Counted from the first letter of the stretch, positions 27,930-36,629 are shown. The stretch is 64,000 nt of DNA from Clostridia bacterium (GCA_017399695.1 JAFQBK010000012.1:278553-342552), one strand, 5' to 3'. Numbers and translations: made by a program. Notes: generated from the sequence alone by a model not told the origin.

Positions 27930-28025
27930 GGTTATTGGTTCACTCTTTCGAATGAACATGACCCCGCCCTATGGGCAGGTGCCCTTGCCAAGCCTCGTTT
28001 CGTGCGAAACGAATTCGCCGTCGTC
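27930..28025 (-). promoter_or_regulatory. Hairpin-rich rpsJ-rplC interval
   Basis: The 124 nt between rpsJ and rplC are long for this operon. On the minus strand they hold CGTTTCG/CGAAACG with a 2-nt loop, a small GGGCA..TGCCC hairpin, and GTTCAtTC/GaGTGAAC capped by GAAA. None is followed by a T-run. A regulatory or processing role is possible but unproven. Confidence 0.3.
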
Positions 28026-28035
28026 AGCTTGCTGA

Positions 28036-28350
28036 TTAATATTTCATCTCGATATCAACGCCAGCCGGCAGCTCGATGCGCATGAGTGCATCAACGGTCT
28101 TCTGGGTCGGCAGCAAGATGTCAATCAATCTTTTGTGTGTTCTCATCTCGAACTGCTCTCTGGAATCCTTGTACTTATGAACAGCTCTTAAGATAGTAAC
28201 AACTTCCTTCTTGGTCGGCAGCGGAATCGGTCCGGAGACCTTTGCTCCCGTTCTCTTAGCGGTTTCTACGATCTTTTCGGCAGACTGATCGAGAAGTACA
28301 TGGTCATAAGCTTTCAGTCGAATTCTGATTTTCTGTGTTGCTTGTGCCAT
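28036..28350 (-). CDS. rpsJ: 30S ribosomal protein S10
   Basis: 104 residues. [40 protein letters not shown] and [15 protein letters not shown] are diagnostic. S10 is a 30S head protein that also acts in antitermination as NusE. It is the first gene of the superoperon, about 340 nt downstream of the proposed promoter. Confidence 0.98.
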   Translation of the reverse strand: MAQATQKIRIRLKAYDHVLLDQSAEKIVETAKRTGAKVSGPIPLPTKKEVVTILRAVHKYKDSREQFEMRTHKRLIDILLPTQKTVDALMRIELPAGVDIEMKY

Positions 28351-28471
28351 TTCTTTTCCTCCTTACTGATTTTTAATGTCTGTGATGCATTCCGACTTTT
28401 CCGTCGGCTTTCGAACATGAAACGACAGTTAAAATTGCATACACTCTGCCGGGCGTTTCATAATCGCCCAT

Positions 28472-28503
28472 AAATAAAACCCAAAAATAACAATATTTCT
28501 GGG
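28472..28503 (-). terminator. Attenuator-like hairpin in the S10 leader
   Basis: On the minus strand CCCAgAAATA pairs with TATTTtTGGG around a TTGT loop and is followed by TTTTATTT. It lies between the proposed promoter (28698-28726) and rpsJ, so it could end transcription early. A further hairpin with stem GGGCG/CGCCC (28451-28468) follows. No competing antiterminator was worked out. Confidence 0.4.
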
Positions 28504-28697
28504 CTAAAAGAGGTACAAATCGCCAATCATAAGCGCACAAAAGGCCAAAAGCGCATAGTTATCCTATCCGCTGCCAGTTGTGTTCTATATCTTAGCGTGA
28601 CTCTGTCGCCCGGTTTCAAGAATCGGACATTCTCCATGGAAAAACCCGCATCTGCGGCAACCTCCCACTTCATCGTATGCCATGTCACAGCCCTTAC

Positions 28698-28726
28698 ATT
28701 TTACACTATATTCTTTATAAATGCAA
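28698..28726 (-). promoter_or_regulatory. Probable promoter of the S10-spc-alpha operon
   Basis: Minus strand: TTGCAT (28726-28721), 17-bp spacer, TAAAAT (28703-28698). It is the best-spaced pair in the 540-nt gap between rpsJ and the divergent pseudouridine synthase gene, and would give a leader of about 340 nt. The rest of the gap holds only AT-rich sequence and the hairpins noted. Confidence 0.45.
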
Positions 28727-28807
28727 GCTTTTTCGCAAAAAAGGCGCAAAAAATATTTCACAAACTTTTACGCCGTTTTTCTATGTTTTTTGTGCAATTT
28801 GCTCATA

Positions 28808-28836
28808 GTGACATTTCTTCCTGTTTGCGCTATAAT
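28808..28836 (+). promoter_or_regulatory. Promoter of the pseudouridine synthase gene
   Basis: GTGACA (28808-28813), 17-bp spacer, TATAAT (28831-28836), 55 bp ahead of the start codon at 28891. The pair is divergent from the S10 promoter. Confidence 0.6.
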
Positions 28837-28890
28837 ATATTATATATAAAAGGAAGAAACTCCGACCAAACCACGATAAAGGGGAACGCA

Positions 28891-29844
28891 ATGAGAACAG
28901 TAACCGTAAACAAAAATGATGCCGGCCAGCGCATCGATAAGTTTCTTACGAAATTTTTGCCCTCAATGCCGCAAAGCCTGATTTATAAGTCTCTGCGCAA
29001 AAAGCGGGTGAAAATCAACGGAAAGCGCGCAGGCGAACAGGATATCCTGTCCGCCGGCGATGTACTTGAGCTTTATATCAACGATGAGTTCTTCGACACT
29101 CCCACGCCCGAGGAGGCATTTACTAAAATCCGCACCCCCAAGGTGAATGTTGTGTACGAAGACGAAAATATTCTCCTTGCCGATAAGCCGCAGGGAATGG
29201 TTGTGCACTCCGACGACAAAGAATCCATCAATACACTGATTGCGCACATCCAGGCATACCTCCTGCAAAAAGGAGAATATAACCCGAAAGATGAGCATAG
29301 CTTCGCCCCGGCGCTCTGTAACCGCATCGACCGCAATACCCGCGGCATCGTCATTGCCGCCAAAAATGCAGAGGCGCTTCGCATCCTGAATGAAAAAATT
29401 AAAACCAAAGAGGTGCGAAAGTTCTACCAATGTATCGTCTGCGGCATCCCGAAACAAAAAAATGATACGCTGACTTCTTATATGAAGAAAGACGCGGCAA
29501 ATAACCTGGTGAAAGTCTATGACCATCCTGTGCCGGATGCCAAGACCGCCATTACCAAATACGCGGTGAAAAAGGCCTACCAAAAGCACGCCCTCTTGGA
29601 AATCGAGCTGATTACCGGACGGACGCACCAAATCCGTGCGCAAATGTCCGCCATCGGCCACCCCCTATTGGGCGACGGCAAATACGGCACCTGGGGAAAC
29701 GCTCCCCTCTTAAAACAACAGGCACTCTGCTCCTACCGCCTGCGTTTTGAGTTTGCAAGTGACGCAGGGCTACTTAACTACTTAAACGGAAAAGAGTTCT
29801 CTATCCGCCCCGTCGACTTTGGCGTACCGACAGAAAAGTTGTAA
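28891..29844 (+). CDS. RluA-family 23S rRNA/tRNA pseudouridine synthase
   Basis: 317 residues from the ATG at 28891, with AAGGGGA upstream; the frame is open far upstream but that part crosses the promoter. The N-terminal S4-like domain is AGQRIDKFLTKFLPSMPQSL. The catalytic segment NRIDRNTRGIVIAAKN has the invariant Asp; ITGRTHQIRAQMSAIGHPLLGD is the usual second motif. It isomerises specific uridines in RNA; RluC/RluD-like specificity cannot be read from sequence alone. It is a single-gene unit ended by a bidirectional terminator. Confidence 0.9.
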   Translation: MRTVTVNKNDAGQRIDKFLTKFLPSMPQSLIYKSLRKKRVKINGKRAGEQDILSAGDVLELYINDEFFDTPTPEEAFTKIRTPKVNVVYEDENILLADKPQGMVVHSDDKESINTLIAHIQAYLLQKGEYNPKDEHSFAPALCNRIDRNTRGIVIAAKNAEALRILNEKIKTKEVRKFYQCIVCGIPKQKNDTLTSYMKKDAANNLVKVYDHPVPDAKTAITKYAVKKAYQKHALLEIELITGRTHQIRAQMSAIGHPLLGDGKYGTWGNAPLLKQQALCSYRLRFEFASDAGLLNYLNGKEFSIRPVDFGVPTEKL

Positions 29845-29878
29845 AAAGAGCTGCGATGAAACATCGCAGCTCTTTTTT
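29843..29878. terminator. Bidirectional terminator between convergent genes
   Basis: Perfect 11-bp stem GAGCTGCGATG / CATCGCAGCTC with an AAA loop, flanked by A-run and T-run, so it works in both directions. The mltG stop codon (29877-29879) lies at its edge. Confidence 0.9.
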
Positions 29879-30926
29879 ATTGATTTTTATTCTCTATATG
29901 TTCATCAAAAGTCTTCGAAAAATGATGCTTCCCATCCGAACCTAATACAAAGAACAAGGCATCCGAATTACTCGGATGAAGTGCCGCCTCCACGGCTTGC
30001 ACACCGGGAGACGCAATTGGTCCAATCGGCAGTCCCTTGTTTCGATAGGTATTATAAGGCGATTCAATTTTCGTATCCGCAATCGAAAGCACCGGCTTTC
30101 TTTCCTTTAAGATGTACTGTACCGTCGCACACGATTGAAGATACGGGTACGAACTGCTGTTTAAGCGATTGTGAAATACTGCAGATACATCTCGCCTGTC
30201 TTCATCCCCCAAAGCCTCACGCTCAACGATAGAAGCAAGCGTCACAATTTCATCCATGGAATAGCCGAGCTCTTTCGCCCGCTTGATATTCTCCTCCGTA
30301 TAAACCAACCGGTCAAACTGCGAAAGCATCGCACGAATGATATCCTCTTCTGTGTTGTCCTTGGAAAACAAATAAGTGTCGGGGAATAAATACCCCTCTA
30401 AGCGATTTTCTCTTTTGGGGATGCCCTCGACAAATGCAAAATCAAAGTCGCCGTTTTCCACCAAATCCATAAACACTGCACGGTCGACAAGCCCCGCCTC
30501 TTCCAAACGGTCTGCAATCTGCCGCAGCTCAAAGCCCTCGGGAATAGTCACCTTAACCGCATCCTGTTTCGCACGACTGCCATCCGTCAGAATAGAAAAT
30601 ACCTCACCGTAGCCGGCATCTTTCGGAACGATAAATGTGCCCTGCTTGAACTTTCCGTCATGGCCGCCAAAACGCGACATCAAACGAAAGAAGGTCGGAT
30701 AGGAAATGACCCCCTCCTCTTTTAATTCTTCCGCTATGTTTGCCGTCGACGCACCCTCGGTAACTTCAATCTCCACCGTCTCAATAAACGATGTCATTGG
30801 GCTGGTTACCGAACCGGTATAATCCGCCAAAAGCGATATACCCATCCACACAACGAGCAAAATAGCAACAGCCAAAACACTCGCCAGAATGATTTTCTTT
30901 TGTTTCCTTTTATCGATCGGTTCCAA
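29877..30926 (-). CDS. mltG: Endolytic murein transglycosylase MltG
   Basis: 349 residues. One N-terminal membrane helix (residues about 12-35, KIILASVLAVAILLVVWMGI) anchors a YceG-like domain outside the cell. IPEGFELRQIADRLEEAGL is the LysM-like part; LEGYLFPDTYLF, LASIVEREALGD with the catalytic Glu, VFHNRLNSSSYPYLQSCATV and YNTYRNKGLPIGPIASPG make up the catalytic core. MltG cuts nascent glycan strands and is thought to end their synthesis. It is the last gene of the tsaC-rimI-tsaD unit, 23 nt after tsaD. Confidence 0.95.
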   Translation of the reverse strand: MEPIDKRKQKKIILASVLAVAILLVVWMGISLLADYTGSVTSPMTSFIETVEIEVTEGASTANIAEELKEEGVISYPTFFRLMSRFGGHDGKFKQGTFIVPKDAGYGEVFSILTDGSRAKQDAVKVTIPEGFELRQIADRLEEAGLVDRAVFMDLVENGDFDFAFVEGIPKRENRLEGYLFPDTYLFSKDNTEEDIIRAMLSQFDRLVYTEENIKRAKELGYSMDEIVTLASIVEREALGDEDRRDVSAVFHNRLNSSSYPYLQSCATVQYILKERKPVLSIADTKIESPYNTYRNKGLPIGPIASPGVQAVEAALHPSNSDALFFVLGSDGKHHFSKTFDEHIENKNQ

Positions 30927-30949
30927 CGGTCATCCCTCCCGTTTTCAAA

Positions 30950-31957
30950 TCACAATTTCAAATTCGGCACGGCATTTAATGTGCCGTCTGCAAACTCTCC
31001 CGTGAGCGACTTATAGTATCCTGCGCAGGCAATCATCGCCGCATTGTCCGTACAAAGAATTGGTCGGGGATAATAAAGCTCCATTCCATTGGCTTTCGCC
31101 GCGCCGTCAAAAGACCTGCGAAGCGCACCATTTGCACTGACACCGCCGGCAAGCACAACCTTGTTCGTGCCCTTTGCTTTTGCCGCACGGATGGTGTGCT
31201 CCGTTAGGACATTTACCACCGCATACTGAAAGCTTGCTGCAATATCCGCTTTATCGTAGGTTTCCCCACGCTGCTCGAGCTTATGCAAATGATTGATAAC
31301 TGCCGTCTTTACGCCGCTGAAACTAAAATCAAAACAGTTATCGGAAAACTCCACCTGCGGAAAACTAACTGCATCACATCTCCCGGATTCTGAGAGCTTC
31401 TCCACCTTCGGACCGCCCGGATACCCAAGTCCTAACACGCGCGCAATTTTATCAAACGCCTCACCCGCCGCATCATCACGGGTTCTGCCCAAAATTTCGA
31501 ACTCCATATAATCCTTCACATACACAATATGGCTATGTCCGCCCGACGCCACCAAACAGACAAACGGCGGAGCAAGGTCCGGGTGTTCAATGTAATTTGC
31601 CGCAATGTGCCCATGAATGTGATTGACCGCCACGAGCGGAATCCCTCTTGCCACGGAAATTGCCTTTGCCGCGGAAACACCAACCAATAGTGCACCAACT
31701 AAGCCCGGTCCATAAGTAACCGCAATCGCATCGATATCCGAAAAATCCTTTCCTGCCTCAGAAAGCGCGCCGCCAATGACCTGTGAAATGTTTAAGATAT
31801 GGTTTCTCGATGCAATCTCCGGCACCACGCCGCCATACTTTTTATGAATATCAATCTGCGATGAAATCACATTGGAAAGCACCGTTCGCCCATTTAATAC
31901 TACAGATGCCGCTGTTTCATCGCACGAAGATTCGATTCCTAAAATCAGCTTGTCCAC
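30950..31957 (-). CDS. tsaD: tRNA N6-adenosine threonylcarbamoyltransferase
   Basis: 335 residues. Transfers threonylcarbamoyl to A37 of ANN-decoding tRNAs (t6A). The ASKHA fold is shown by [13 protein letters not shown], the metal ligands in [10 protein letters not shown] (His 113 and 117), [27 protein letters not shown] and FSFSGVKTA. It is co-encoded with tsaC, which makes the threonylcarbamoyl-AMP. The usual partners tsaB and tsaE are not in this cluster and must be elsewhere. Confidence 0.97.
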   Translation of the reverse strand: MDKLILGIESSCDETAASVVLNGRTVLSNVISSQIDIHKKYGGVVPEIASRNHILNISQVIGGALSEAGKDFSDIDAIAVTYGPGLVGALLVGVSAAKAISVARGIPLVAVNHIHGHIAANYIEHPDLAPPFVCLVASGGHSHIVYVKDYMEFEILGRTRDDAAGEAFDKIARVLGLGYPGGPKVEKLSESGRCDAVSFPQVEFSDNCFDFSFSGVKTAVINHLHKLEQRGETYDKADIAASFQYAVVNVLTEHTIRAAKAKGTNKVVLAGGVSANGALRRSFDGAAKANGMELYYPRPILCTDNAAMIACAGYYKSLTGEFADGTLNAVPNLKL

Positions 31958-31968
31958 TGCTTGCCTCC

Positions 31969-32403
31969 CTACCGAAAATACCGTGTCATTAAGACGGCAT
32001 CTTCTGTATTGTCATAATATCGGGGTCTGACCCCTACCTTTTCAAAACCAAAGCTTTCATACAGGCGAATCGCCGCCTCGTTGCTTTTTCGCACCTCTAA
32101 AGTCAGAAAGGCAAGCCCCTCCTCTTTTGCCATCGTAACAAAAGAAGAAAGCAAAGCATGTGCAATTCCCTTTCTCCGATGCTCCGGCAAAACGGCAATG
32201 TTTGTGATGTTTCCCTCGTCCGCAACTCGATAAAAGCCCATATAGCCGACCACATCGCCATTCTCTTCTGCCACACGATAGACAGACCGCTCTGCCGAAA
32301 GCTCTTCCGAAAGCATTTTCTCTGTCCATGGTACAGAAAAGCACGCCCGTTCAATCTCTGCGACACGAGAAACGTCCGATGCTTCCATTGTTCGAATTAA
32401 CAC
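31969..32403 (-). CDS. rimI: Ribosomal protein S18 alanine N-acetyltransferase
   Basis: 144 residues, a GNAT fold. [40 protein letters not shown] (acetyl-CoA loop RKGIA) and [29 protein letters not shown] in pieces match RimI. It acetylates the N-terminal Ala of S18 in Escherichia coli. It overlaps the tsaC stop by 7 nt and is followed by tsaD 11 nt later. RimI next to tsaD is widespread. GNAT paralogues are hard to separate, but context is strong. Confidence 0.9.
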   Translation of the reverse strand: MLIRTMEASDVSRVAEIERACFSVPWTEKMLSEELSAERSVYRVAEENGDVVGYMGFYRVADEGNITNIAVLPEHRRKGIAHALLSSFVTMAKEEGLAFLTLEVRKSNEAAIRLYESFGFEKVGVRPRYYDNTEDAVLMTRYFR

Positions 32404-33422
32404 TTTATCACATTCCCTCCGGCGGCTTTATAAATGCGGTTTTTAATTGCCGGCTCAATACCATTATCCCCAAAGGGAAGCTCCGCGATAATCAATTCTG
32501 CGCCCAAAGCATCAAAACGCCGCAAAAGGTCAAACAGATTCGCCGCATATTCTTTCGCTGTTCTTCCGCCGTCTAATAAAATATCCGCCTTGTATTCCGC
32601 ATCACCTGAGGTCAGAACACCGACTCGTTTCCCCTCCGCTTTTGCATCCTCTATCAGTTCTTCAATTCTTGCCTCGCGCCACTCGCCCTCAACAATCACC
32701 ATCTGTGCTTTCGGTGCGTAGTGCTTGTACTTCATTCCCGGGCTTTTCGGCGCAACGCCTGTATCGGTCAAGCCTCTGTCATAAGTAACCTCACCCAAAA
32801 CCGCATCCAAAACATCTTTTCCTATGCCGCCCGGGCGCAAAATTTGGGCAGGAGTTACAGTTGTATCAAGCACAGTCGATTCCAAACCGACACTTGCAGC
32901 CCCGCCATCAATAATATAATCCACTTTCCCCATCAAATCTTCTATAACGTGTTCTGCTCTCGTCGGGCTCGGCTTGCCTGAAGTGTTTGCTGACGGTGCT
33001 GCCACGGGTACGCCGGAAAGCTCTAATAATTTTCTTGCAATCGGATGAGACGGGAGGCGAACCGCCACCGTATCAAGCCCTGCGGTTACCGCATCCGGAA
33101 CGGTATCTTTTCGTGGCATTACGAGCGTAATTGGTCCCGGCCAGAAATGCTCCATTACAAGACCTGCCGCCGCAGGAATCTCCGAAACAACCGCTTTTGC
33201 TTGTTCTTTTTTCGCAATATGTACAATCAGCGGATTATCCGACGGTCTGCCCTTTGCCTCGAAAATCGCCTTGACGCTTTCTTCCATCAACGCATTTGCA
33301 CCAAGACCATAAACCGTCTCCGTTGGAAATACGACAAGACCGCCCTCTGCCAGACAGCGCGCCGGCTCACAAAGGAGGTCGAAATCCTTTTCCGAACAAA
33401 TTTTTATAATTTTCGTTTTCAT
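32397..33422 (-). CDS. tsaC: L-threonylcarbamoyladenylate synthase, Sua5 type
   Basis: 341 residues from the ATG at 33422. An in-frame GTG 9 nt earlier overlaps the AGGTG site. Makes threonylcarbamoyl-AMP from threonine, bicarbonate and ATP. The YrdC domain has GGLVVFPTETVYGLGANAL, KGRPSDNPLIVHI, VAVRLPSHPIARKLL and APSANTSGKPSPTRAEHV; the C-terminal Sua5 domain (from PGMKYKHYAPKAQMVIVEG) is joined by the usual linker. It is the first gene of the t6A unit and lies behind a 282-bp structured leader. Confidence 0.96.
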   Translation of the reverse strand: MKTKIIKICSEKDFDLLCEPARCLAEGGLVVFPTETVYGLGANALMEESVKAIFEAKGRPSDNPLIVHIAKKEQAKAVVSEIPAAAGLVMEHFWPGPITLVMPRKDTVPDAVTAGLDTVAVRLPSHPIARKLLELSGVPVAAPSANTSGKPSPTRAEHVIEDLMGKVDYIIDGGAASVGLESTVLDTTVTPAQILRPGGIGKDVLDAVLGEVTYDRGLTDTGVAPKSPGMKYKHYAPKAQMVIVEGEWREARIEELIEDAKAEGKRVGVLTSGDAEYKADILLDGGRTAKEYAANLFDLLRRFDALGAELIIAELPFGDNGIEPAIKNRIYKAAGGNVIKC

Positions 33423-33451
33423 AAAATTCACCTAAAATGTCAAAAATAAAG

Positions 33452-33733
33452 CTTAAGCCGAGGGGAATCGAACACCATAAGCCTTAAACTTGATAAATTT
33501 TCACCTTTTCAATTTGTCGTCCTCGAAAGGCGATAGCCTATCTTCGTCCTCCGCATTAAAATTGCACTAAATTTCTCTGCGTTTAAGGTCGAAGAGTTTT
33601 AAAATAACAAATTTCAGTGGAAGGCAAGGAAAATTTTGTGGATAATACTGGCGTATATTCACAGAATTTTCCGCAGTATTATACGAAATTTGTATTTTAA
33701 AACCTTGTGGGGTTCGACTCCCCACGGCTTAAG
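33452..33733. repeat. 282-bp inverted-repeat element with tRNA T-arm-like ends; likely leader of the tsaC operon
   Basis: The ends are 22-nt inverted repeats (33452-33473 and 33712-33733) starting CTTAAGCCG. Read as RNA they pair over 22 positions with one U-U mismatch and one G-U wobble. The right end contains TGGGGTTCGACTCCCCA plus CGGCTTA, just like a T-arm and acceptor strand of tRNA, but no D-arm, anticodon or CCA follows. Inside is a second long stem (33597-33615 with 33685-33703, one bulge) and two further helices (see findings). It has no gene. A minus-strand promoter at 33742-33770 would start transcription at about 33735, right at its edge. A non-autonomous mobile hairpin (MITE) or a structured leader RNA are the two readings. 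Confidence 0.6.
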
Positions 33734-33741
33734 ATGCATTT

Positions 33742-33770
33742 ATTGTATCACAAAGTGCTCATACTTACAA
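33742..33770 (-). promoter_or_regulatory. Probable promoter of tsaC-rimI-tsaD-mltG
   Basis: Minus strand: TTGTAA (33770-33765), 17-bp spacer, TACAAT (33747-33742). The start would fall near 33735, giving a 313-nt leader made almost wholly of the inverted-repeat element. Confidence 0.5.
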
Positions 33771-33821
33771 GTAAAGAGCAAAAAAATGCATATATAATGA
33801 GCCTTTTTTTAAATATTTGTC

Positions 33822-33849
33822 TTGAAAATTCGACTTTTTTTGCTAAAAT
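33822..33849 (+). promoter_or_regulatory. Promoter of the phosphofructokinase gene
   Basis: TTGAAA (33822-33827), 16-bp spacer, TAAAAT (33844-33849), 40 bp before the ATG at 33890; the ribosome site is GGGAGG. Confidence 0.55.
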
Positions 33850-33889
33850 AAAAATATACGATGCAAATTATAAATCGGGAGGTTAATCT

Positions 33890-34987
33890 ATGTCTAAACA
33901 AATCCGAAAAATCGGCGTCATGACCGGCGGCGGTGACTGTCCGGGCTTAAACCCCGTCATCCGCGCAGTAGTACGCACCGCTGTCTTAAAATATGGTTTG
34001 GAGGTCGTCGGTTTTCGTCACGGCTACCATGGTCTGTACCACAATAACACAGTCCCCTTAACTCTTGATGCCGTCTCCGGTATTCTTCCCATCGGAGGCA
34101 CCATCCTGCAAAGCTCCAACAAGGACAACCTCTTTGCCTACCCGTTCCCGGAAAACGGTCAAACCGTCTATCGCGACGTGTCCGATGTTGGTGTCGAAAA
34201 CATAGAAAAAAACGGCATCGATGCCATGGTCATCATCGGCGGTGACGGCACTCTCACCAGCGCCCGCGATTTTGCAAGAAAGGGCGTCCCCGTCGTTGGC
34301 GTACCGAAAACAATTGATAACGATTTGGCATCAACGGACTACACTTTCGGCTTTGATACCGCCGTCAGTGTTGCTTCTGAGGCGCTTGACCGTCTGCATA
34401 CCACCGCCTGCTCCCACGACCGCATTATGGTTTTAGAAGTTATGGGAAGATACGCAGGCTGGATTGCGCTTGCGGCCGGAATCGCCGGCGGCGCGGATGC
34501 GATACTGATTCCTGAGCTTCCCTACGATATCAATAAAGTGGCGGATGTCCTTTTAGAGCGCAAAAAGCGCGGCAAAAACTTCAGTGTTGTTGTCGTTGCC
34601 GAGGGTGCAAAATCCACCGACGGAAAAATGCACGTCAGCAAGGTCATCGCAGATAGCCCTGACCCCATCCGCTTGGGCGGCATCGGCACAAAAATTGCAG
34701 AAGAGTTGGAAGCGTTGGTCGGTCTAGAGGCGCGCGCAACGATTTTAGGACATATCCAAAGAGGCGGAACTCCCTCGTCGCACGACCGCATTCTGTCTAC
34801 TCGCTACGGCGCGGCAGCCGTCGAACTTCTGATGAGCGGCACCTTCGGTCATATGGTAACCTTAAAGGGTGACAATATGTGCTCTGCTCCGTTAGAAGAG
34901 GTCATCGGCAAAAATAAAGGCGTCGATCCCGACTGTGAACTGGTTCGCACAGCAAAAGGCATCGGCATCTGCTTCGGGGATGAATGA
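33890..34987 (+). CDS. pfkA: 6-phosphofructokinase (ATP-type residue with group III-like Lys)
   Basis: 365 residues. Phosphorylates fructose 6-phosphate, the committed step of glycolysis. MTGGGDCPGLNPVIRAVV is the nucleotide loop; IGGDGTLTSA has Gly where PPi-dependent enzymes carry a second Asp, which predicts ATP use. PKTIDNDL has the catalytic TIDND, but with Lys rather than Gly before it, as in PPi enzymes and in actinobacterial group III ATP enzymes. MGRYAGWIALAAGIAGGAD and ATILGHIQRGGTPSSHDR are also typical. It is longer than the 320-residue Bacillus type, fitting group III. A single-gene unit with promoter and terminator. Confidence 0.92.
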   Translation: MSKQIRKIGVMTGGGDCPGLNPVIRAVVRTAVLKYGLEVVGFRHGYHGLYHNNTVPLTLDAVSGILPIGGTILQSSNKDNLFAYPFPENGQTVYRDVSDVGVENIEKNGIDAMVIIGGDGTLTSARDFARKGVPVVGVPKTIDNDLASTDYTFGFDTAVSVASEALDRLHTTACSHDRIMVLEVMGRYAGWIALAAGIAGGADAILIPELPYDINKVADVLLERKKRGKNFSVVVVAEGAKSTDGKMHVSKVIADSPDPIRLGGIGTKIAEELEALVGLEARATILGHIQRGGTPSSHDRILSTRYGAAAVELLMSGTFGHMVTLKGDNMCSAPLEEVIGKNKGVDPDCELVRTAKGIGICFGDE

Positions 34988-34994
34988 AAGTACG

Positions 34995-35042
34995 AAAAGG
35001 GGCTGCAGCAAAATGATTTCATTTTGCTGCAGCCCCTTTTTT
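34995..35042 (+). terminator. Terminator of the phosphofructokinase gene
   Basis: A very long perfect stem (about 20 bp, AAAAGGGGCTGCAGCAAAAT and complement) with a short loop and a T-run. It is strong on the plus strand and has an A-run on the other side. Confidence 0.9.
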
Positions 35043-35051
35043 CGCCCCTTA

Positions 35052-35080
35052 TTTACAAAATTCACCCTTTGTGATACAAT
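35052..35080 (+). promoter_or_regulatory. Promoter of the WG-repeat gene
   Basis: TTTACA (35052-35057), 17-bp spacer, TACAAT (35075-35080). A second TATAAT at 35086 has no matching -35. The start codon is at 35116. Confidence 0.5.
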
Positions 35081-35115
35081 AAAAGTATAATGAATCACAA
35101 AAGGAAAACGGAATT

Positions 35116-36621
35116 ATGAAGAAAATTACTGCCTGCCTGCTGCTTTTCTGCCTGCTATTCTCTCTCTGCGCCTATGCAGAGGACAATGGGGCAGATACGA
35201 TTGAGGCAATTTATGAAAATCTTCTCCCCACACCCGACGGCTTATACCGCGCACAAAAGGACGGAAAATGGGGTAAAATTGACGCAGAGGAAAACATTGC
35301 TCTGCCATTTACCTGGGACTATTTAGGTGAGGAGTCGGAGGCGCGCACGCTCATCCTTTCCGATAACCGCTACGGCTACCTTTCCCCGGACGGTTCGCTT
35401 GCCATTCTGCCGTCTTATCCGCTGGCGCGCTCTTTTCATAATGGTTATGCTGCTGTTATGTTGGAGGGGAAATGGGGCTTTATCGATAAAAACGGAAACA
35501 CACAAATCGCACATGAATACGAAGAAGTCAGCAATTTTAGAGATGGCCTTGCCTGTGTAAAAAAAGACGGAATGTTCGGTTATATCGATGAAAACGGCAA
35601 AACGGTCATCGATTTTACCTACACCGAGGCCTATGATTTTTCTGACGGTCTCGCCTGCGTGTGTATCGATGGAAAATACGGTTACATCAACGCAGACGGA
35701 ATGGCCGCCATCACGGCAGAATATGATATGGCTTTCCCTTTTTCGGAAAACCTCGCCGCCGTCTGTAAAAACGGAAAGTGGGGATACATCGATAAAAACG
35801 GCAAACCTACCATCGCGCTGACCTATAGCCACGCCGCACCTTTTGCAAACGGCAAGGCCAGCATCCGAAAAAACGGCAAGATGGGCATCATTGATATAAA
35901 TGAGGATTTGATTTTCCCCGCTAAATTTGAAGAAATCGGCACGTTAAACGGCGGTCTCTACCCTGTCAAAACAAACGGTAAATGGGGCTTTGCCGACGAA
36001 AGCGGCAATATGAAAATAGAGGCAAGCTTCGATGCCGCACTTCCCTTTTCCGGGAACGCTGCCGCAGTCATGTCCGGCGAACTTTGGGGACTCATCAATC
36101 AAAACGGCGAGCCTTTGACCGATGCTGTCTACTCAGAACTTTCCTACGGACATAACGCCAAGATCATTTTCCGAACAGAAGACGGCTTGTATGGTCTTAT
36201 GGCTATTCCCGAAAAGCCAAAGCCGAGCATTCAAAATCCGGCCGGCGGCAGGAATTATATCTACCTTAAAATCGGAAATCCGGAAATTGATATCTGCGGT
36301 GAAACTCAAACACTGTTAGCCGCACCGGTCATAGAAAATGACCGCACCCTGCTCCCCATCCGTGCGGTCGCAGAGGCGCTCGGCGCAAGTGTAGACTGGG
36401 ACGGCGAAACAAAAAAAATCACCATTGCCAAAAAGGATACGGAAATCATCTTAAAGCTTGCGAGCACTCGCGCACTGGTCAACGGCATCTATTATCCTTT
36501 GGATGTTGCGCCGTTTTTGTCGGACGATACTACGATGGTTCCCTTGCGTTTCGTCACACAAACCCTCGGCGTAACCCCCGAATGGAACGGCGAAACGAAA
36601 GAAATTTACTTATACTACTGA
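35116..36621 (+). CDS. Secreted WG-repeat protein with C-terminal copper-amine-oxidase-N-like domain
   Basis: 501 residues. A signal peptide (MKKITACLLLFCLLFSLCAYAED) predicts export. Residues about 40-370 hold some ten WG-type repeats of 30-35 residues, each with a GKWGFIDKNG-like core (variants GKYGYIN, GMFGYID, GELWGLIN). The last 110 residues form a copper amine oxidase N-terminal-like domain (RTLLPIRAVAEALGASVDWD, TTMVPLRFVTQTLGV), which in Firmicutes serves as a surface or wall-attached module and does not bind copper catalytically. No enzyme is recognisable. A role in surface binding or signalling is inferred. Single-gene unit. Confidence 0.85.
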   Translation: MKKITACLLLFCLLFSLCAYAEDNGADTIEAIYENLLPTPDGLYRAQKDGKWGKIDAEENIALPFTWDYLGEESEARTLILSDNRYGYLSPDGSLAILPSYPLARSFHNGYAAVMLEGKWGFIDKNGNTQIAHEYEEVSNFRDGLACVKKDGMFGYIDENGKTVIDFTYTEAYDFSDGLACVCIDGKYGYINADGMAAITAEYDMAFPFSENLAAVCKNGKWGYIDKNGKPTIALTYSHAAPFANGKASIRKNGKMGIIDINEDLIFPAKFEEIGTLNGGLYPVKTNGKWGFADESGNMKIEASFDAALPFSGNAAAVMSGELWGLINQNGEPLTDAVYSELSYGHNAKIIFRTEDGLYGLMAIPEKPKPSIQNPAGGRNYIYLKIGNPEIDICGETQTLLAAPVIENDRTLLPIRAVAEALGASVDWDGETKKITIAKKDTEIILKLASTRALVNGIYYPLDVAPFLSDDTTMVPLRFVTQTLGVTPEWNGETKEIYLYY

Positions 36622-36629
36622 TTTTTTCT

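Noticed and set aside
28963..29661. 232-codon minus-strand frame within the pseudouridine synthase gene
   Set aside because: Antisense to a gene with intact catalytic motifs, promoter and terminator.
33452..33733. tRNA gene at either end of the inverted-repeat element
   Set aside because: T-arm and acceptor-like sequence is present, but there is no D-arm, anticodon arm or matching cloverleaf on either strand within normal tRNA length.
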